Notes under the pieces: generated by a model
Seen by the model: the letters and a program-made list of their open reading frames with translations, nothing else
Databases searched by the model: none
Told to the model about the DNA's origin: nothing
Origin: Cytobacillus oceanisediminis 2691
Lineage (GTDB): Bacteria > Bacillota > Bacilli > Bacillales > Cytobacillaceae
DNA length: 39,350 bases
Direction of reading: 5' to 3'
NCBI RefSeq assembly: GCF_007678455.1
Contig: NZ_VEEP01000015.1
Coordinates: forward strand, 1 to 39,350
Shown: piece by piece, positions 1 to 9,802 of the stretch
How the letters are laid out: the number at the start of each line of letters is the position of its first letter
How positions within the stretch are numbered: position 1 is the stretch's first letter
Made by a program: the position numbers and the translations under genes

Positions 1-27
1 TTCATTTGAAAAAACCGATGAAATCCA

Positions 28-65
28 AAAAGGGGTTCGGAATGAGTGCATTCCGAACCCCTTTT
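28..65. terminator. Bidirectional intrinsic terminator
   Basis: A 17-bp perfect inverted repeat (28-44 and 49-65) with a 4-base loop has an A-run on its left and a T-run on its right, so it can stop transcription on either strand. It lies just beyond the stop of ydiK on the minus strand and probably ends the ydiL-ydiK transcript. Confidence 0.85.
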
Positions 66-96
66 GTCTACAAACTGGGCTCCTTCGATGAAGGAG

Positions 97-297
97 CTAT
101 TTTTTATCCATTTGTTTCAGTTTGAAATGGAACAGGATCATTCTGATGCCGGAACCGAAATCGAACGTTGCGAGCAGGACGAGCAAATAACTGAAAAATC
201 CCCAGCCTGTATCGTTGACATTTTGGATGGCGAAATAGGTGAATAAGCTGCCTAACAAGATGTAGACAATGCCTGAAAACATAGGCGATTGCTTCAT
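97..297 (-). CDS. ydiK: YdiK-like small membrane protein (DUF4305)
   Basis: A 66-residue protein with two hydrophobic segments (about residues 5-25 and 33-54) separated by a short polar turn, ending in a basic tail. Its size, topology and place directly after the CPBP protease gene and near groESL match B. subtilis ydiK, a membrane protein of unknown function. The ATG at 297 is 3 bases past the ydiL stop, and a GGGGGA ribosome binding site lies inside the end of ydiL, so the two are probably co-transcribed and translationally coupled. Identity rests on gene order and size more than on a diagnostic motif. Confidence 0.75.
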   Translation of the reverse strand: MKQSPMFSGIVYILLGSLFTYFAIQNVNDTGWGFFSYLLVLLATFDFGSGIRMILFHFKLKQMDKK

Positions 298-300
298 GAC

Positions 301-1032
301 TTAAAATCCCCCAATAAAGCTTTGTATTTTCTCTGCTTCTTTTATCATTCTCTCAATGTCTTCCCTGAATACGGATTGAAGCAGTACAACCATTGTATTC
401 ATTGTAACATGGGCGATGATCGGCACGATGATCCGCTTTGTTTTTACATAAAGGAAGGCAAACGTAAAGCCCATCGCAGAGTATAGGATCACATGCTCCG
501 GCTCCATATGGGCCAGTGCGAATATGACGGAACTGATCAAGGCTGCTAAGAAAAAGTTCATTTTCCTGTGCAGACTGCCAAAAATAATCTTCCTGAAGAC
601 GATTTCCTCCAAAATCGGACCGATGATCGAGCTGACGAGAATCACAACCGGAAACCTTTCAATCAGTTTGATGATTTCCTGAGTATTCTCCGAGCCCATC
701 TCAATTCCAAGCATGCTTTCGATGCTGCCTGCAATCGACTGCGCGAACAAGGCCAGGAATACCCCGGCGAAAGCCCAGGCAGCCGAACTTGCCGGCGAAG
801 ATACTTCACGCAAATCAGCATTTATGGTTCTTTCCTTCCTTAAAATCAGCAGGATTATCAGGAGAGTCAGTGAAAAGCTGATCACAAGCCAGTATGGAAT
901 CGCAAGGGTTTGCATTTCATCAAGGCTTTTTCCCATCGCAGCACCGATGAAAGCAATGATTGGGACCCCGACCAGGCTTGAAAGCTGCATAACAATATAG
1001 GCAATAATCACGTACCAGTATTCTTTTTTCAA
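301..1032 (-). CDS. ydiL: CPBP family intramembrane metalloprotease (YdiL-like)
   Basis: A 243-residue polytopic membrane protein of the CPBP/Abi (CAAX-protease-like) family. The diagnostic residues are visible: EExxxR (E142, E143, R147), a second-motif His (H175) and the C-terminal HxxxN (H208, N212). Family members are glutamate/histidine-type intramembrane endopeptidases; the substrate is unknown here. It starts at TTG (1032) with AAGGAG nine bases upstream. The position divergent from groESL, with ydiK behind it, is the B. subtilis ydiL arrangement. Confidence 0.88.
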   Translation of the reverse strand: MKKEYWYVIIAYIVMQLSSLVGVPIIAFIGAAMGKSLDEMQTLAIPYWLVISFSLTLLIILLILRKERTINADLREVSSPASSAAWAFAGVFLALFAQSIAGSIESMLGIEMGSENTQEIIKLIERFPVVILVSSIIGPILEEIVFRKIIFGSLHRKMNFFLAALISSVIFALAHMEPEHVILYSAMGFTFAFLYVKTKRIIVPIIAHVTMNTMVVLLQSVFREDIERMIKEAEKIQSFIGGF

Positions 1033-1272
1033 TCGAAAAAACTCCTTAATAATGCAGAAATGTATGTTCTGAAATTTTACGTAATAATATGCTGGCCTGT
1101 AAAATAAAATACGGGGATAGCTTTGCTTATCTATACACTCTCTATATTCTACTAGTAAATGATTTGAAAGTTCAAATTGTAGGGCCAGGATGAAAAAGTT
1201 GGTTGTTCGAACTTAGTATTCCCTGACTACCAGATACTTGTTAAGGTGAATTAAAAATGATTGGAGGTCCAA

Positions 1273-1800
1273 ATGGTTTATTTGGAAACATCCCGACTGA
1301 TTTTGCGCGACTGGTTAAGCGCAGATTTAGAGCACTTTTGCAAAATGAATGCAGACCCGGATGTGATGAATTATTTTCCTCGTGTTTTATCCTCGGCAGA
1401 AACTGAGAGATTTTATCAGGCGATTCTTGCCGAGTTCAAAGAATACGGCTTTGGGTTATATGCGGTTGAAGAGAAGAGAACAAAAGAGTTCATTGGATTC
1501 ATAGGGTTTCACAGGGCAACATTCGAATCAGATTTTACCCCGTGCATCGAAATTGGCTGGAGGCTGAAGAAAAATGCCTGGGGCCAAGGTTATGCAACAG
1601 AAGGTGCCAGGGCCTGTTTGGAATATGGATTCAAGAACCTGGGCTTTAGCGAGGTCGTCAGTTTTACAGCAGAAATCAATAAACCCTCTGTCAATGTCAT
1701 GAAAAAAATCGGCATGAAACCTGTTAAAACATTTCTTCACCCAAGAGTGGATCAGGATAGTCCGCTGAAGAAGCACGTCCTCTACCAAACCAGGAAATGA
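1273..1800 (+). CDS. GNAT family N-acetyltransferase (RimJ/RimL type)
   Basis: A 175-residue acetyltransferase of the GNAT_3 group, which acetylates protein N termini or small amines with acetyl-CoA. The start MVYLETSRLILRDW is typical of RimJ/RimL-like enzymes, and the acetyl-CoA-binding region appears as WGQGYATEGARACLEYGF. The reading frame extends upstream to a TTG at 1261, but that codon overlaps the GGAGG ribosome binding site, so the ATG at 1273 is the better start. It stands alone; the substrate cannot be predicted. Confidence 0.85.
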   Translation: MVYLETSRLILRDWLSADLEHFCKMNADPDVMNYFPRVLSSAETERFYQAILAEFKEYGFGLYAVEEKRTKEFIGFIGFHRATFESDFTPCIEIGWRLKKNAWGQGYATEGARACLEYGFKNLGFSEVVSFTAEINKPSVNVMKKIGMKPVKTFLHPRVDQDSPLKKHVLYQTRK

Positions 1801-1879
1801 CGCGGTCAGCAGAGATTTCACCAGCATTCGACACCATCAGGACCCTCGTAAATTTTCATGAAAAATTTTAGCTTCACGC

Positions 1880-1908
1880 TTGCAAAAAAAATAGAGATTC
1901 ATTATTAT
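1880..1908 (+). promoter_or_regulatory. Vegetative promoter of groES-groEL
   Basis: A -35 box TTGCAA (1880-1885) and a -10 box TATTAT (1903-1908) are 17 bases apart, and the transcript would begin right at the CIRCE element. This is the usual SigA-type promoter layout of class I heat-shock operons. Confidence 0.75.
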
Positions 1909-1918
1909 ATAAATTGTG

Positions 1919-1945
1919 TTAGCACTCTATTGAGGCGAGTGCTAA
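1919..1945 (+). promoter_or_regulatory. CIRCE operator (HrcA binding site)
   Basis: TTAGCACTC and GAGTGCTAA are separated by exactly nine bases, a perfect match to the CIRCE consensus. HrcA repressor binding here shuts off groES-groEL until heat shock. hrcA is not in this window. Confidence 0.97.
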
Positions 1946-1986
1946 TAAAAAAATAATCTACATATAATTTGAGGAGGTTGTTTCAC

Positions 1987-2271
1987 TTGATCAAGCCACT
2001 AGGAGATCGCATTATTATCGAGCTTGTTGAGTCTGAAGAAAAAACTGCAAGCGGTATCGTTTTACCCGACACAGCGAAAGAAAAACCTCAAGAAGGTAAA
2101 GTCGTAGCTGTTGGAACTGGCCGTGTACTTGAAAACGGTGAGCGCGTTGCTCTTGAAGTTGAAGTCGGAAACCGCATTATCTTCTCAAAATACGCAGGCA
2201 CAGAAGTGAAGTACCAGGGGACTGAGTACCTGATCCTACGTGAAAACGACATTCTTGCTGTAGTTGAATAA
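1987..2271 (+). CDS. groES: Co-chaperonin GroES (Hsp10)
   Basis: A 94-residue GroES that caps the GroEL cage during ATP-driven folding. The start IKPLGDR, the mobile-loop region [18 protein letters not shown] and the end [14 protein letters not shown] are typical. The frame opens earlier, but the family start (residue 1 followed by [IL]KPLGDR) and the AGGAGG at 1972-1977 place the start at TTG 1987, a rare initiation codon for this gene. It is the first gene of the CIRCE-controlled operon, 57 bases upstream of groEL. Confidence 0.96.
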   Translation: MIKPLGDRIIIELVESEEKTASGIVLPDTAKEKPQEGKVVAVGTGRVLENGERVALEVEVGNRIIFSKYAGTEVKYQGTEYLILRENDILAVVE

Positions 2272-2313
2272 TCACTGCGATTATAGACAAAACGCTATAA
2301 ATTAAAATTCTGA

Positions 2314-3957
<1,644 letters not shown>

Positions 3958-4021
3958 TCTGCCCTCGAACCCCTATATATGGGCTTTGAAGTGGTTTGAT
4001 AACAAAATGCTGACATCTTAT

Positions 4022-4067
4022 AAGAGGCTTCTCATTAGTTCAATGAACTATTGAGAAGCCTCTTTTT
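4022..4067 (+). terminator. groESL terminator
   Basis: The stem arms AAGAGGCTTCTCA and TGAGAAGCCTCTT enclose a short loop and are followed by a T-run; this ends the groES-groEL transcript. Confidence 0.92.
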
Positions 4068-4203
4068 TCTTGTTGAAATTGAATTATTTGAAAAAGAATA
4101 TGGATTCCTCCACAATAAAAAAAGAACATAATGATACTATCTCGACGGAAAAGACTAATTGTCTAATTAAGCAAGATCCATCAAAAACGAAAGGAGCTTT
4201 GCT

Positions 4204-5229
4204 ATGAAGGAAAAAAACCGGCAAATTGTATTAGCTAACAGACCTAAAGGCATGCCCGATGAGGAGACTTTTCATTTTATAGAACAGGACACGAAAGAGC
4301 TTGAGGAAGGGGAAGTTTTACTTCGTACGCTTTATGTGTCTGTTGATCCATATATGAGAGGAAGAATGCAAGATGCAGAATCGTATATTGAACCTTTTCA
4401 GCTTGGCAAAGTGATTACAGGCGGTTCAATCGGAGAAGTGATAGAATCCAAGTCTGAAAACTTTCAACAGGGTGATATCGCTATTGGGATGTTTGGCTGG
4501 CAAACGCATTATGTTGCAAAAGAGAAGGAAATCAGAAAAATCGACCCGTCGTTAGCACCGATTACGACGCATTTAGGGATATTAGGGATGACGGGGCTAA
4601 CCGCTTATTTTGGATTATTGGATATTGGGAAGCCCAAAGATGGAGAAACGGTCGTTGTCTCTGGAGCAGCAGGAGCAGTCGGCTCTGTTGTAGGGCAAAT
4701 TGCCAAAATAAAAGGCGCCAGAGTAGTTGGAATCGCGGGGTCGGAGGACAAGATTTCATTCTTGAGGGATCAACTGCAATTTGATGAAGCGGTTAATTAT
4801 AAAACAGCTGCGGATTTGAAGGAAGCAATCGGCCAGGCATGTCCCGATGGAGTTGATGTTTATTTTGATAATGTTGGCGGAGAGGTATCGGATGCAGTTC
4901 TGACGAAACTGAACCGATATGCACGCATACCTGTTTGCGGAGCGATTTCTTCTTATAACCTGGCAAGTGTGGATTTAGGGCCTCGTGTGCAAACCACGCT
5001 TATTAAGAAAAGCGCGCTCATGCAAGGTTTTACAGTAGGTAATTTTTCAAATAGGTTCCAGGAGGGTGCAACGCAGCTTGGGAAATGGCTGCAGGAAGGC
5101 AAGCTCAAATATCAAGAAACGATTCATGAAGGGTTTGAAAATATTCCGAATGCATTCCTTGATCTCTTTAAAGGTAATAATACCGGAAAGCTGCTTGTAA
5201 AAGTGGCTGACCGTCAACATGAAAAATAA
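4204..5229 (+). CDS. yfmJ: NADP-dependent oxidoreductase, MDR superfamily (YfmJ-like)
   Basis: A 341-residue zinc-independent medium-chain dehydrogenase/reductase of the prostaglandin reductase/double-bond reductase type, which reduces activated C=C or C=O bonds with NADPH. Visible are the N-terminal catalytic region with VDPYMRGRM, the Rossmann motif SGAAGAVGSVVGQIAK, and VDVYFDNVGG in the cofactor domain. Length and motifs match B. subtilis YfmJ. The ATG at 4204 has AAAGGAG nine bases upstream. It is monocistronic, between two terminators. The physiological substrate is unknown. Confidence 0.88.
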   Translation: MKEKNRQIVLANRPKGMPDEETFHFIEQDTKELEEGEVLLRTLYVSVDPYMRGRMQDAESYIEPFQLGKVITGGSIGEVIESKSENFQQGDIAIGMFGWQTHYVAKEKEIRKIDPSLAPITTHLGILGMTGLTAYFGLLDIGKPKDGETVVVSGAAGAVGSVVGQIAKIKGARVVGIAGSEDKISFLRDQLQFDEAVNYKTAADLKEAIGQACPDGVDVYFDNVGGEVSDAVLTKLNRYARIPVCGAISSYNLASVDLGPRVQTTLIKKSALMQGFTVGNFSNRFQEGATQLGKWLQEGKLKYQETIHEGFENIPNAFLDLFKGNNTGKLLVKVADRQHEK

Positions 5230-5339
5230 CGCATCAGACATGATTTTTTCATTATTGTTCGTTAGACAATAAGTTATCAATACGCAGACACTTGTTCAGT
5301 TCACAACAATAAAAAATCGATTTAAAATAAACCTGTTAT

Positions 5340-5380
5340 AAGGCCATCCTTAGTTCATTAAACTGATGGGTGGCCTTTTT
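5340..5380 (+). terminator. Intrinsic terminator after yfmJ
   Basis: A stem pairs AAGGCCATCC with GGGTGGCCTT (one G-T pair) across a ~15-base loop, followed by six Ts. It is the only feature I see in the 313-base gap between yfmJ and the convergent cysteine-rich gene, apart from AT-rich sequence. Confidence 0.82.
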
Positions 5381-5542
5381 TCCATGTAAGCAATCATATA
5401 ACATTTTCATTTTAAGCCTTTCATCTATCAGAATATCGTACGTTTTGAACCTGTTTAGTTTTATGTGTAAGAGCTTGTACTCTTATATAACAAATTAAAA
5501 TTCATAATAAGATGCATCCATTTTCATATCACGATTTAAATT

Positions 5543-6190
5543 CTATGTGGAGGAAATAGCGGGAAGTTGGAAGGCACCTGCAAAGATTATGCTTCTGCAT
5601 ATAATTTGAAGTCCGCAAACTGCACCTGGCCGATTATTATTAAACACACCATATGCTGCAACTGAAATCGTGTCACAGTTCAAATCAGGGAGAGTGGTTG
5701 GTGGAGTTGCCGAACAACCAATAACATGGTCTACACATACTTTACCTGAACAACTTATACGTCCAAGTCCGGAATTATCTAAGGCTGGCTGACAAGCAGG
5801 GTCATTTCCTGTTGTTTCTAATCCTCCGCAATCACCTATTACTGATACGCTTCCAATGAACGGGATGCATCCTGTAACCCTTACTTGATATAATGGTACT
5901 GTTACAGGACCACAGTCAGTATCAACAGTCTTGTCGCATTCCTCTATATAGGTTCTTAATTGATTCGTATTATAAATTAACCTTATATCGTCAACCACGC
6001 CCATAAACCCTTCAGGAATTTCTGCCTCACAGCAAAAACTGACGTTTCGATTAACTGGTCCACACTGAGGGTCACCAGATTGATCAGGAGTAACTGGATT
6101 AAAATCCAAACTCTCAGCAGCATCCTGTTTAGGCAGTGGTGAGAGCTGGTTTTTAACCTCACCCTTCTCGTTAATAAATTCTTTTGGCAT
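5543..6190 (-). CDS. Cysteine-rich protein of unknown function (possible spore coat/exosporium protein)
   Basis: A 215-residue protein I do not recognise. It has 14 cysteines, mostly spaced singly with one CC pair (NVSFCCEAE), and no signal peptide or membrane segment. The first ~50 residues are polar and Pro/Gln-rich; the rest alternates short beta-prone hydrophobic stretches with Cys and Gly, as in VRVTGCIPFIGSVSVIGDCGG. High Cys content without an export signal in a Bacillaceae genome is typical of disulfide-crosslinked spore coat or exosporium proteins, but that is inference. The ATG at 6190 has AAGGGG ten bases upstream. It is monocistronic. Confidence 0.6.
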   Translation of the reverse strand: MPKEFINEKGEVKNQLSPLPKQDAAESLDFNPVTPDQSGDPQCGPVNRNVSFCCEAEIPEGFMGVVDDIRLIYNTNQLRTYIEECDKTVDTDCGPVTVPLYQVRVTGCIPFIGSVSVIGDCGGLETTGNDPACQPALDNSGLGRISCSGKVCVDHVIGCSATPPTTLPDLNCDTISVAAYGVFNNNRPGAVCGLQIICRSIIFAGAFQLPAISST

Positions 6191-6297
6191 TTTATTAACA
6201 CCCCTTATGTTTATTCTTTAATATGGATATGCATATAACACCTTACTTGAGTGGACGAATGTAGTAGTTAGCAAAGGTATTTCCTTAAAAGCACAGC

Positions 6298-6325
6298 TTA
6301 AGAATTTTCATAATAGTAGTATAAT
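6298..6325 (+). promoter_or_regulatory. Possible promoter of the LytTR regulator gene
   Basis: A perfect -10 TATAAT (6320-6325) lies about 20 bases before the coding sequence; the best -35 is a poor TTAAGA (6298-6303) at 16 bases. The weak -35 suggests activated or low-level transcription. Confidence 0.35.
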
Positions 6326-6345
6326 AATATCGAGGTGATAAAAGC

Positions 6346-7065
6346 ATGAAGGATATAACCTTAAGCTCATTGCTGGATGTCATCGGGGAGTTATTTTCTG
6401 ATGAAATCTCGATTGCGGTTTCGAATACGAATGAATATATTTATTATCGTCCCAGCAAGAGGGTGGATTTGAAGATTGCTGCTGGCGATCCTGTGAAGGA
6501 AGGGACGATTGCCTATAAGGCGCTGAAGTCGAAGCAGAAGGTTTCTGAGTTTATTAACCGGGATGTTTTTGGCATTCCTTATCATGGCATGGCGGTTCCG
6601 TTTTTACATAATGGCGAGCTTGAGGGCTGTGTGACGGCGATTTATCCGGCGCTGACCGATGGGAAGTCAGTTGTCACCCTGAAAACCCAGGATGGCTGGA
6701 TCCCGGTTCCTTTTTCGAAAGTGATCTATATTGAGGCAAAAGATAAGAAGACCCATGTCTATACTGATGAAATATCGGGAACACATAAATACTCCCTGCA
6801 GGAGTTTGAATATTTGCTTCCGAAGGATTCCTTTATCCGATGCCATCGCTCATTCATTGTGAATGTGAACCATATCAAGACGATTTATCCCGATACGCAT
6901 TCCACTTTTCTGTTGTCGATGGATAATGGTGAGCATGTGCCAGTCAGCCAATCCTATTCCAGTTATTTTAGAAAACTGCTGGGATTCGGAGTTTTTCTGC
7001 TTAGGTACCTAAATTTGCTGTTTTGTCGGAATCTTTTGTCTAGTGCTCTGAAAACCATTTCTTGA
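6346..7065 (+). CDS. LytTR-family DNA-binding transcriptional regulator
   Basis: A 239-residue regulator. Residues 1-105 form an N-terminal domain I cannot name with confidence; it looks GAF/PAS-like (MAVPFLHNGELEGCVTAIYP) and lacks the receiver Asp pattern of a two-component regulator. Residues 108-213 are a LytTR DNA-binding domain (VIYIEAKDKKTHVYT, DSFIRCHRSFIVNVNHI). The family domain normally ends near YFRKLLGF (residue 214); here 25 hydrophobic, unlike residues follow, so the gene may be frameshifted or read through. GAGGTG precedes the ATG. It lies 53 bases upstream of the CoA-transferase gene and probably controls it. Confidence 0.82.
   Translation: MKDITLSSLLDVIGELFSDEISIAVSNTNEYIYYRPSKRVDLKIAAGDPVKEGTIAYKALKSKQKVSEFINRDVFGIPYHGMAVPFLHNGELEGCVTAIYPALTDGKSVVTLKTQDGWIPVPFSKVIYIEAKDKKTHVYTDEISGTHKYSLQEFEYLLPKDSFIRCHRSFIVNVNHIKTIYPDTHSTFLLSMDNGEHVPVSQSYSSYFRKLLGFGVFLLRYLNLLFCRNLLSSALKTIS
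7001..7012. promoter_or_regulatory. 12-bp perfect palindrome upstream of the CoA-transferase gene
   Basis: TTAGGTACCTAA is a perfect palindrome in the unusual 3' extension of the LytTR gene, about 107 bases before the next ATG. It could be an operator for the downstream gene; no binding protein is shown by the sequence. Confidence 0.3.
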
Positions 7066-7118
7066 TAGTGCTAATGGGTAAAATGGTTATAACTATTCAT
7101 TAAGCGAGGGATCGAGAT

Positions 7119-8639
7119 ATGAAACAGCAATTAGACCGAATTAGAGATCAGCGTCTGAAGGACAAAGTTGTGACTCCTGAACAGGCAGCTTCCTTCATTG
7201 AAAATGGAATGACTTTAGGCTTAAGTGGATTCACGCGTGCGGGTGATGTGAAAGCGGTACCATTTGCCCTGGTTAATAGGGTGAATGAAGATGAAAATTT
7301 TAAGGTTAATGTATATACCGGAGCTTCACTGGGCTCAGATGTAGATAAGCTGTTCGCTGAGGCAGGCATCCTCGGCAAAAGATTGCCATTCCAGGCAGAT
7401 CCGACAATGCGCCGCGGCATCAATCAGGGAGACTTTCTATTTGTGGATCAGCATTTATCGCATACAGCCGAGCTGATTCGAGCGGATGTCATGGAAGTAG
7501 ACGTCGCAATTTTGGAAGCGGTTGCAATCAGTGAAGACGGCATGGTCATTCCGACGACTTCAATAGGGAATTCCATGGCATTCGCCCAGAATGCGAAGTC
7601 GATTATCATTGAGATCAATACGGCCCAGACAACAGAACTCGAGGGACTGCACGATTTATACGAACCAGGAAAACAGGGGGAAAGGCAGCCAATCCCGCTT
7701 ACTAAACCAGACGATCGGATTGGAACCATCGGGATCCCGGTCGATGTAGACAAGATTAAAGGGATTGTGTTCACGAATCAGCTGGACTCACCTTCAACGA
7801 TTGTTCCTCCGGATGAAGAAACGGTCGTGATGGCGCAGCATTTAATCGAATTTCTTCGAAAAGAAGTTCAGAGCGGCCGGCTTACGGAAAACCTGGCCCC
7901 ATTACAATCAGGGATTGGTTCTGTTGCCAATGCTGTTCTGCATGGAATGCTGGATTCAGAGTTTGAGAACTTGGAGGTCTATTCAGAGGTGCTTCAGGAT
8001 GCGGTGTTTGACCTGATCGATGCGGGGAAGGTCAAATTTGCTTCCTGCTGTTCAATCACGCTTTCCGAGGGAAAAATGCAGCAGGTGTTCTCGAATTTTG
8101 AAAAATATCGCGAGAAGTTAATGATGCGCCCTCAGGAGATTTCCAACCACCCTGAAATCATCCGCCGTCTCGGGTTGATTTCCATCAATACAGCTTTGGA
8201 ATTGGACATCTACGGAAATGTGAATTCGACTCATGTCCTCGGCACGAAAATGATGAATGGAATCGGCGGTTCCGGCGATTTTGCCAGAAACGCGCGCCTG
8301 GCCATCTTTGTCACTAAATCGATTGCCAAAGGAGGAAATATCTCAAGCATCGTGCCTTTCGTCTCACATGTGGACCATACAGAGCATGATGTCGACGTGA
8401 TTGTCACCGAACAAGGATATGCAGACTTGAGAGGCCTCGCACCAAGGGAAAGAGTACAACTGATTATTGAAAACTGTGCGCACCCAATGTACCGCGAGCA
8501 GCTGCGCGCCTATTATCAGGAAGCACTGCAAAGAGGCGGGCAAACACCGCATGTTTTGGAAAAAGCTCTATCATGGCATACCAATTTTGCCAGCAAGGGT
8601 ACCATGCTTGAAGAATCGGCGGAAACGGTCCAGGTTTAA
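7119..8639 (+). CDS. Acetyl-CoA hydrolase/succinyl-CoA:acetate CoA-transferase family protein
   Basis: A 506-residue class I CoA-transferase of the Cat1/AarC (acetyl-CoA hydrolase) family, which moves CoA between acetate and succinate or a similar acid via a glutamyl-CoA thioester. The likely catalytic Glu is E290 in YSEVLQD. The substrate-loop motif GIGSVANAV and the C-terminal GYADLRGLAPRERV are typical. Length equals the ~505 residues usual for succinyl-CoA:acetate CoA-transferases. It is cytoplasmic. The upstream LytTR gene is the likely regulator, and a strong terminator follows. I cannot decide hydrolase versus transferase activity. Confidence 0.9.
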   Translation: MKQQLDRIRDQRLKDKVVTPEQAASFIENGMTLGLSGFTRAGDVKAVPFALVNRVNEDENFKVNVYTGASLGSDVDKLFAEAGILGKRLPFQADPTMRRGINQGDFLFVDQHLSHTAELIRADVMEVDVAILEAVAISEDGMVIPTTSIGNSMAFAQNAKSIIIEINTAQTTELEGLHDLYEPGKQGERQPIPLTKPDDRIGTIGIPVDVDKIKGIVFTNQLDSPSTIVPPDEETVVMAQHLIEFLRKEVQSGRLTENLAPLQSGIGSVANAVLHGMLDSEFENLEVYSEVLQDAVFDLIDAGKVKFASCCSITLSEGKMQQVFSNFEKYREKLMMRPQEISNHPEIIRRLGLISINTALELDIYGNVNSTHVLGTKMMNGIGGSGDFARNARLAIFVTKSIAKGGNISSIVPFVSHVDHTEHDVDVIVTEQGYADLRGLAPRERVQLIIENCAHPMYREQLRAYYQEALQRGGQTPHVLEKALSWHTNFASKGTMLEESAETVQV

Positions 8640-8667
8640 TAAGAGCGGCCTATGCTTATACGATGTC

Positions 8668-8699
8668 AACTCCCCAGCCATTGAGGCTGGGGAGTTTTT
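8668..8699 (+). terminator. Strong intrinsic terminator between the CoA-transferase and hyp operon
   Basis: A 12-bp perfect stem (AACTCCCCAGCC / GGCTGGGGAGTT) with a 5-base loop and a T-run separates the CoA-transferase from the hydrogenase operon. A small second hairpin (8727-8743) follows before hypA. I found no convincing promoter for hypA in this short gap. Confidence 0.9.
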
Positions 8700-8784
8700 G
8701 ATGTTCCAGAAACCAAGGGCTCACAGGTCTTTTCCAAAAAGACAGGCATAAAATAAGATGAGGGATATCTTGGGTGGTGCTAGG

Positions 8785-9153
8785 ATGCATGAAATGTCAC
8801 TTATGTCAGAAATCATTGAAATCGTTTCAGAGGACGCTGCTGCAAGAGGTTTTAAAAAGCTGGATCAGATTGATGTCATCGTGGGGGATTTATCCAATGT
8901 CCTGCCCGATGCCCTTGAGCTGGCGTTTCTCTTTTTTCAGAGACAGGAAGGCAGTTTGATTGACGAAGATAGCAGGCTGCATATTATTCGGGAAGAAGCA
9001 AAAGCCTGGTGCCCGGAATGCCGGTGTAATTTTCAGCCTGATTACAGGATTGCGCTTTGTCCGGAGTGTGGCATTCCCGGCAGCCTGCTGGTGAGCGGTG
9101 AAACGTTCAGGGTTGAATCTTATGAAGGAAGGGATGAAGGCGATGAAAATTGA
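8785..9153 (+). CDS. hypA: Hydrogenase nickel-insertion protein HypA
   Basis: A 122-residue HypA that delivers nickel to the hydrogenase large-subunit precursor together with HypB. It begins with MHEMSL, where His2 is the nickel ligand, and carries the zinc site CPEC (C76, C79) and CPEC (C92, C95). The frame opens earlier, but the invariant MHE start fixes the ATG at 8785; the ribosome binding site is weak. It is the first gene of the operon, and its end overlaps hypB. Confidence 0.95.
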   Translation: MHEMSLMSEIIEIVSEDAAARGFKKLDQIDVIVGDLSNVLPDALELAFLFFQRQEGSLIDEDSRLHIIREEAKAWCPECRCNFQPDYRIALCPECGIPGSLLVSGETFRVESYEGRDEGDEN

Positions 9154-9802
9154 GCTTGGCGCAGATGTGTTAAAGGATAACAATCTAGCTGCCGTTTATA
9201 ATAGAAAACTATTTAAAGATCACAAAACACTTGTCATCAATCTCATGAGTTCACCTGGTGCCGGTAAAACGACCCTGCTGGAAGAAACAATCAAGTCATT
9301 GCGCCACGATTTTACTGTGGCCGTAATTGAAGGAGATCTGGCCACGGACCGTGATGCGGAGCGCTTGCGGTCTTTAGGGGTAAAAACAATTCAGATTAAC
9401 ACAGTGGGAGGCTGCCATCTTGATGCGAGGATGATTGCCAAAACACTTCCAGAATTTGACCTGGAAGACATTGATATTCTCTTCATCGAAAATATAGGGA
9501 ACCTGGTTTGTCCTTCAGGCTATGATTTAGGACAAGATTATAAAGTCGTCGTATTAAGCGTACCGGAAGGCAATGATAAAATCCCGAAGTATCCTGTGAT
9601 GTTCAGGCGTACGGATCTGACGATTATCAATAAGGTCGATCTCCTTCCATATGTCTCATTCAGTGTTGAGGAAGCTGAAAGAGACTTAGAGACTATTAAT
9701 CCTGCGGCAGAGCTGATGGTTTTGTCCGCGAAGACTGGTGAAGGTCTTGAAGGCTGGGTCAACTGGATCAAGGAAGCGTACAGGCAATGTACGGAGCAGT
9801 GA
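9143..9802 (+). CDS. hypB: Hydrogenase nickel-incorporation GTPase HypB
   Basis: A 219-residue SIMIBI-class GTPase that drives nickel transfer in [NiFe]-hydrogenase maturation. The P-loop SSPGAGKTT lies at residues 36-44, Switch I is GDLATDRDAERL, the dimer-interface metal site has C91-H92 (GGCHLD), and the guanine motif is NKVD. There is no N-terminal His-rich nickel-storage stretch. In-frame ATGs exist at 9122, 9134 and 9143; 9143 is best placed after GGAAGGG. It overlaps hypA by 11 bases and hypF by 16. Confidence 0.95.
   Translation: MKIELGADVLKDNNLAAVYNRKLFKDHKTLVINLMSSPGAGKTTLLEETIKSLRHDFTVAVIEGDLATDRDAERLRSLGVKTIQINTVGGCHLDARMIAKTLPEFDLEDIDILFIENIGNLVCPSGYDLGQDYKVVVLSVPEGNDKIPKYPVMFRRTDLTIINKVDLLPYVSFSVEEAERDLETINPAAELMVLSAKTGEGLEGWVNWIKEAYRQCTEQ

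Noticed and set aside
4150-4175. Direct repeat CTAATT-gt-CTAATT before yfmJ as a regulator site
   Set aside because: Too short and AT-rich to distinguish from chance.
8467-8751. Open frame overlapping the end of the CoA-transferase and its terminator
   Set aside because: It is another frame of a conserved gene, runs through a terminator hairpin and has no ribosome binding site.
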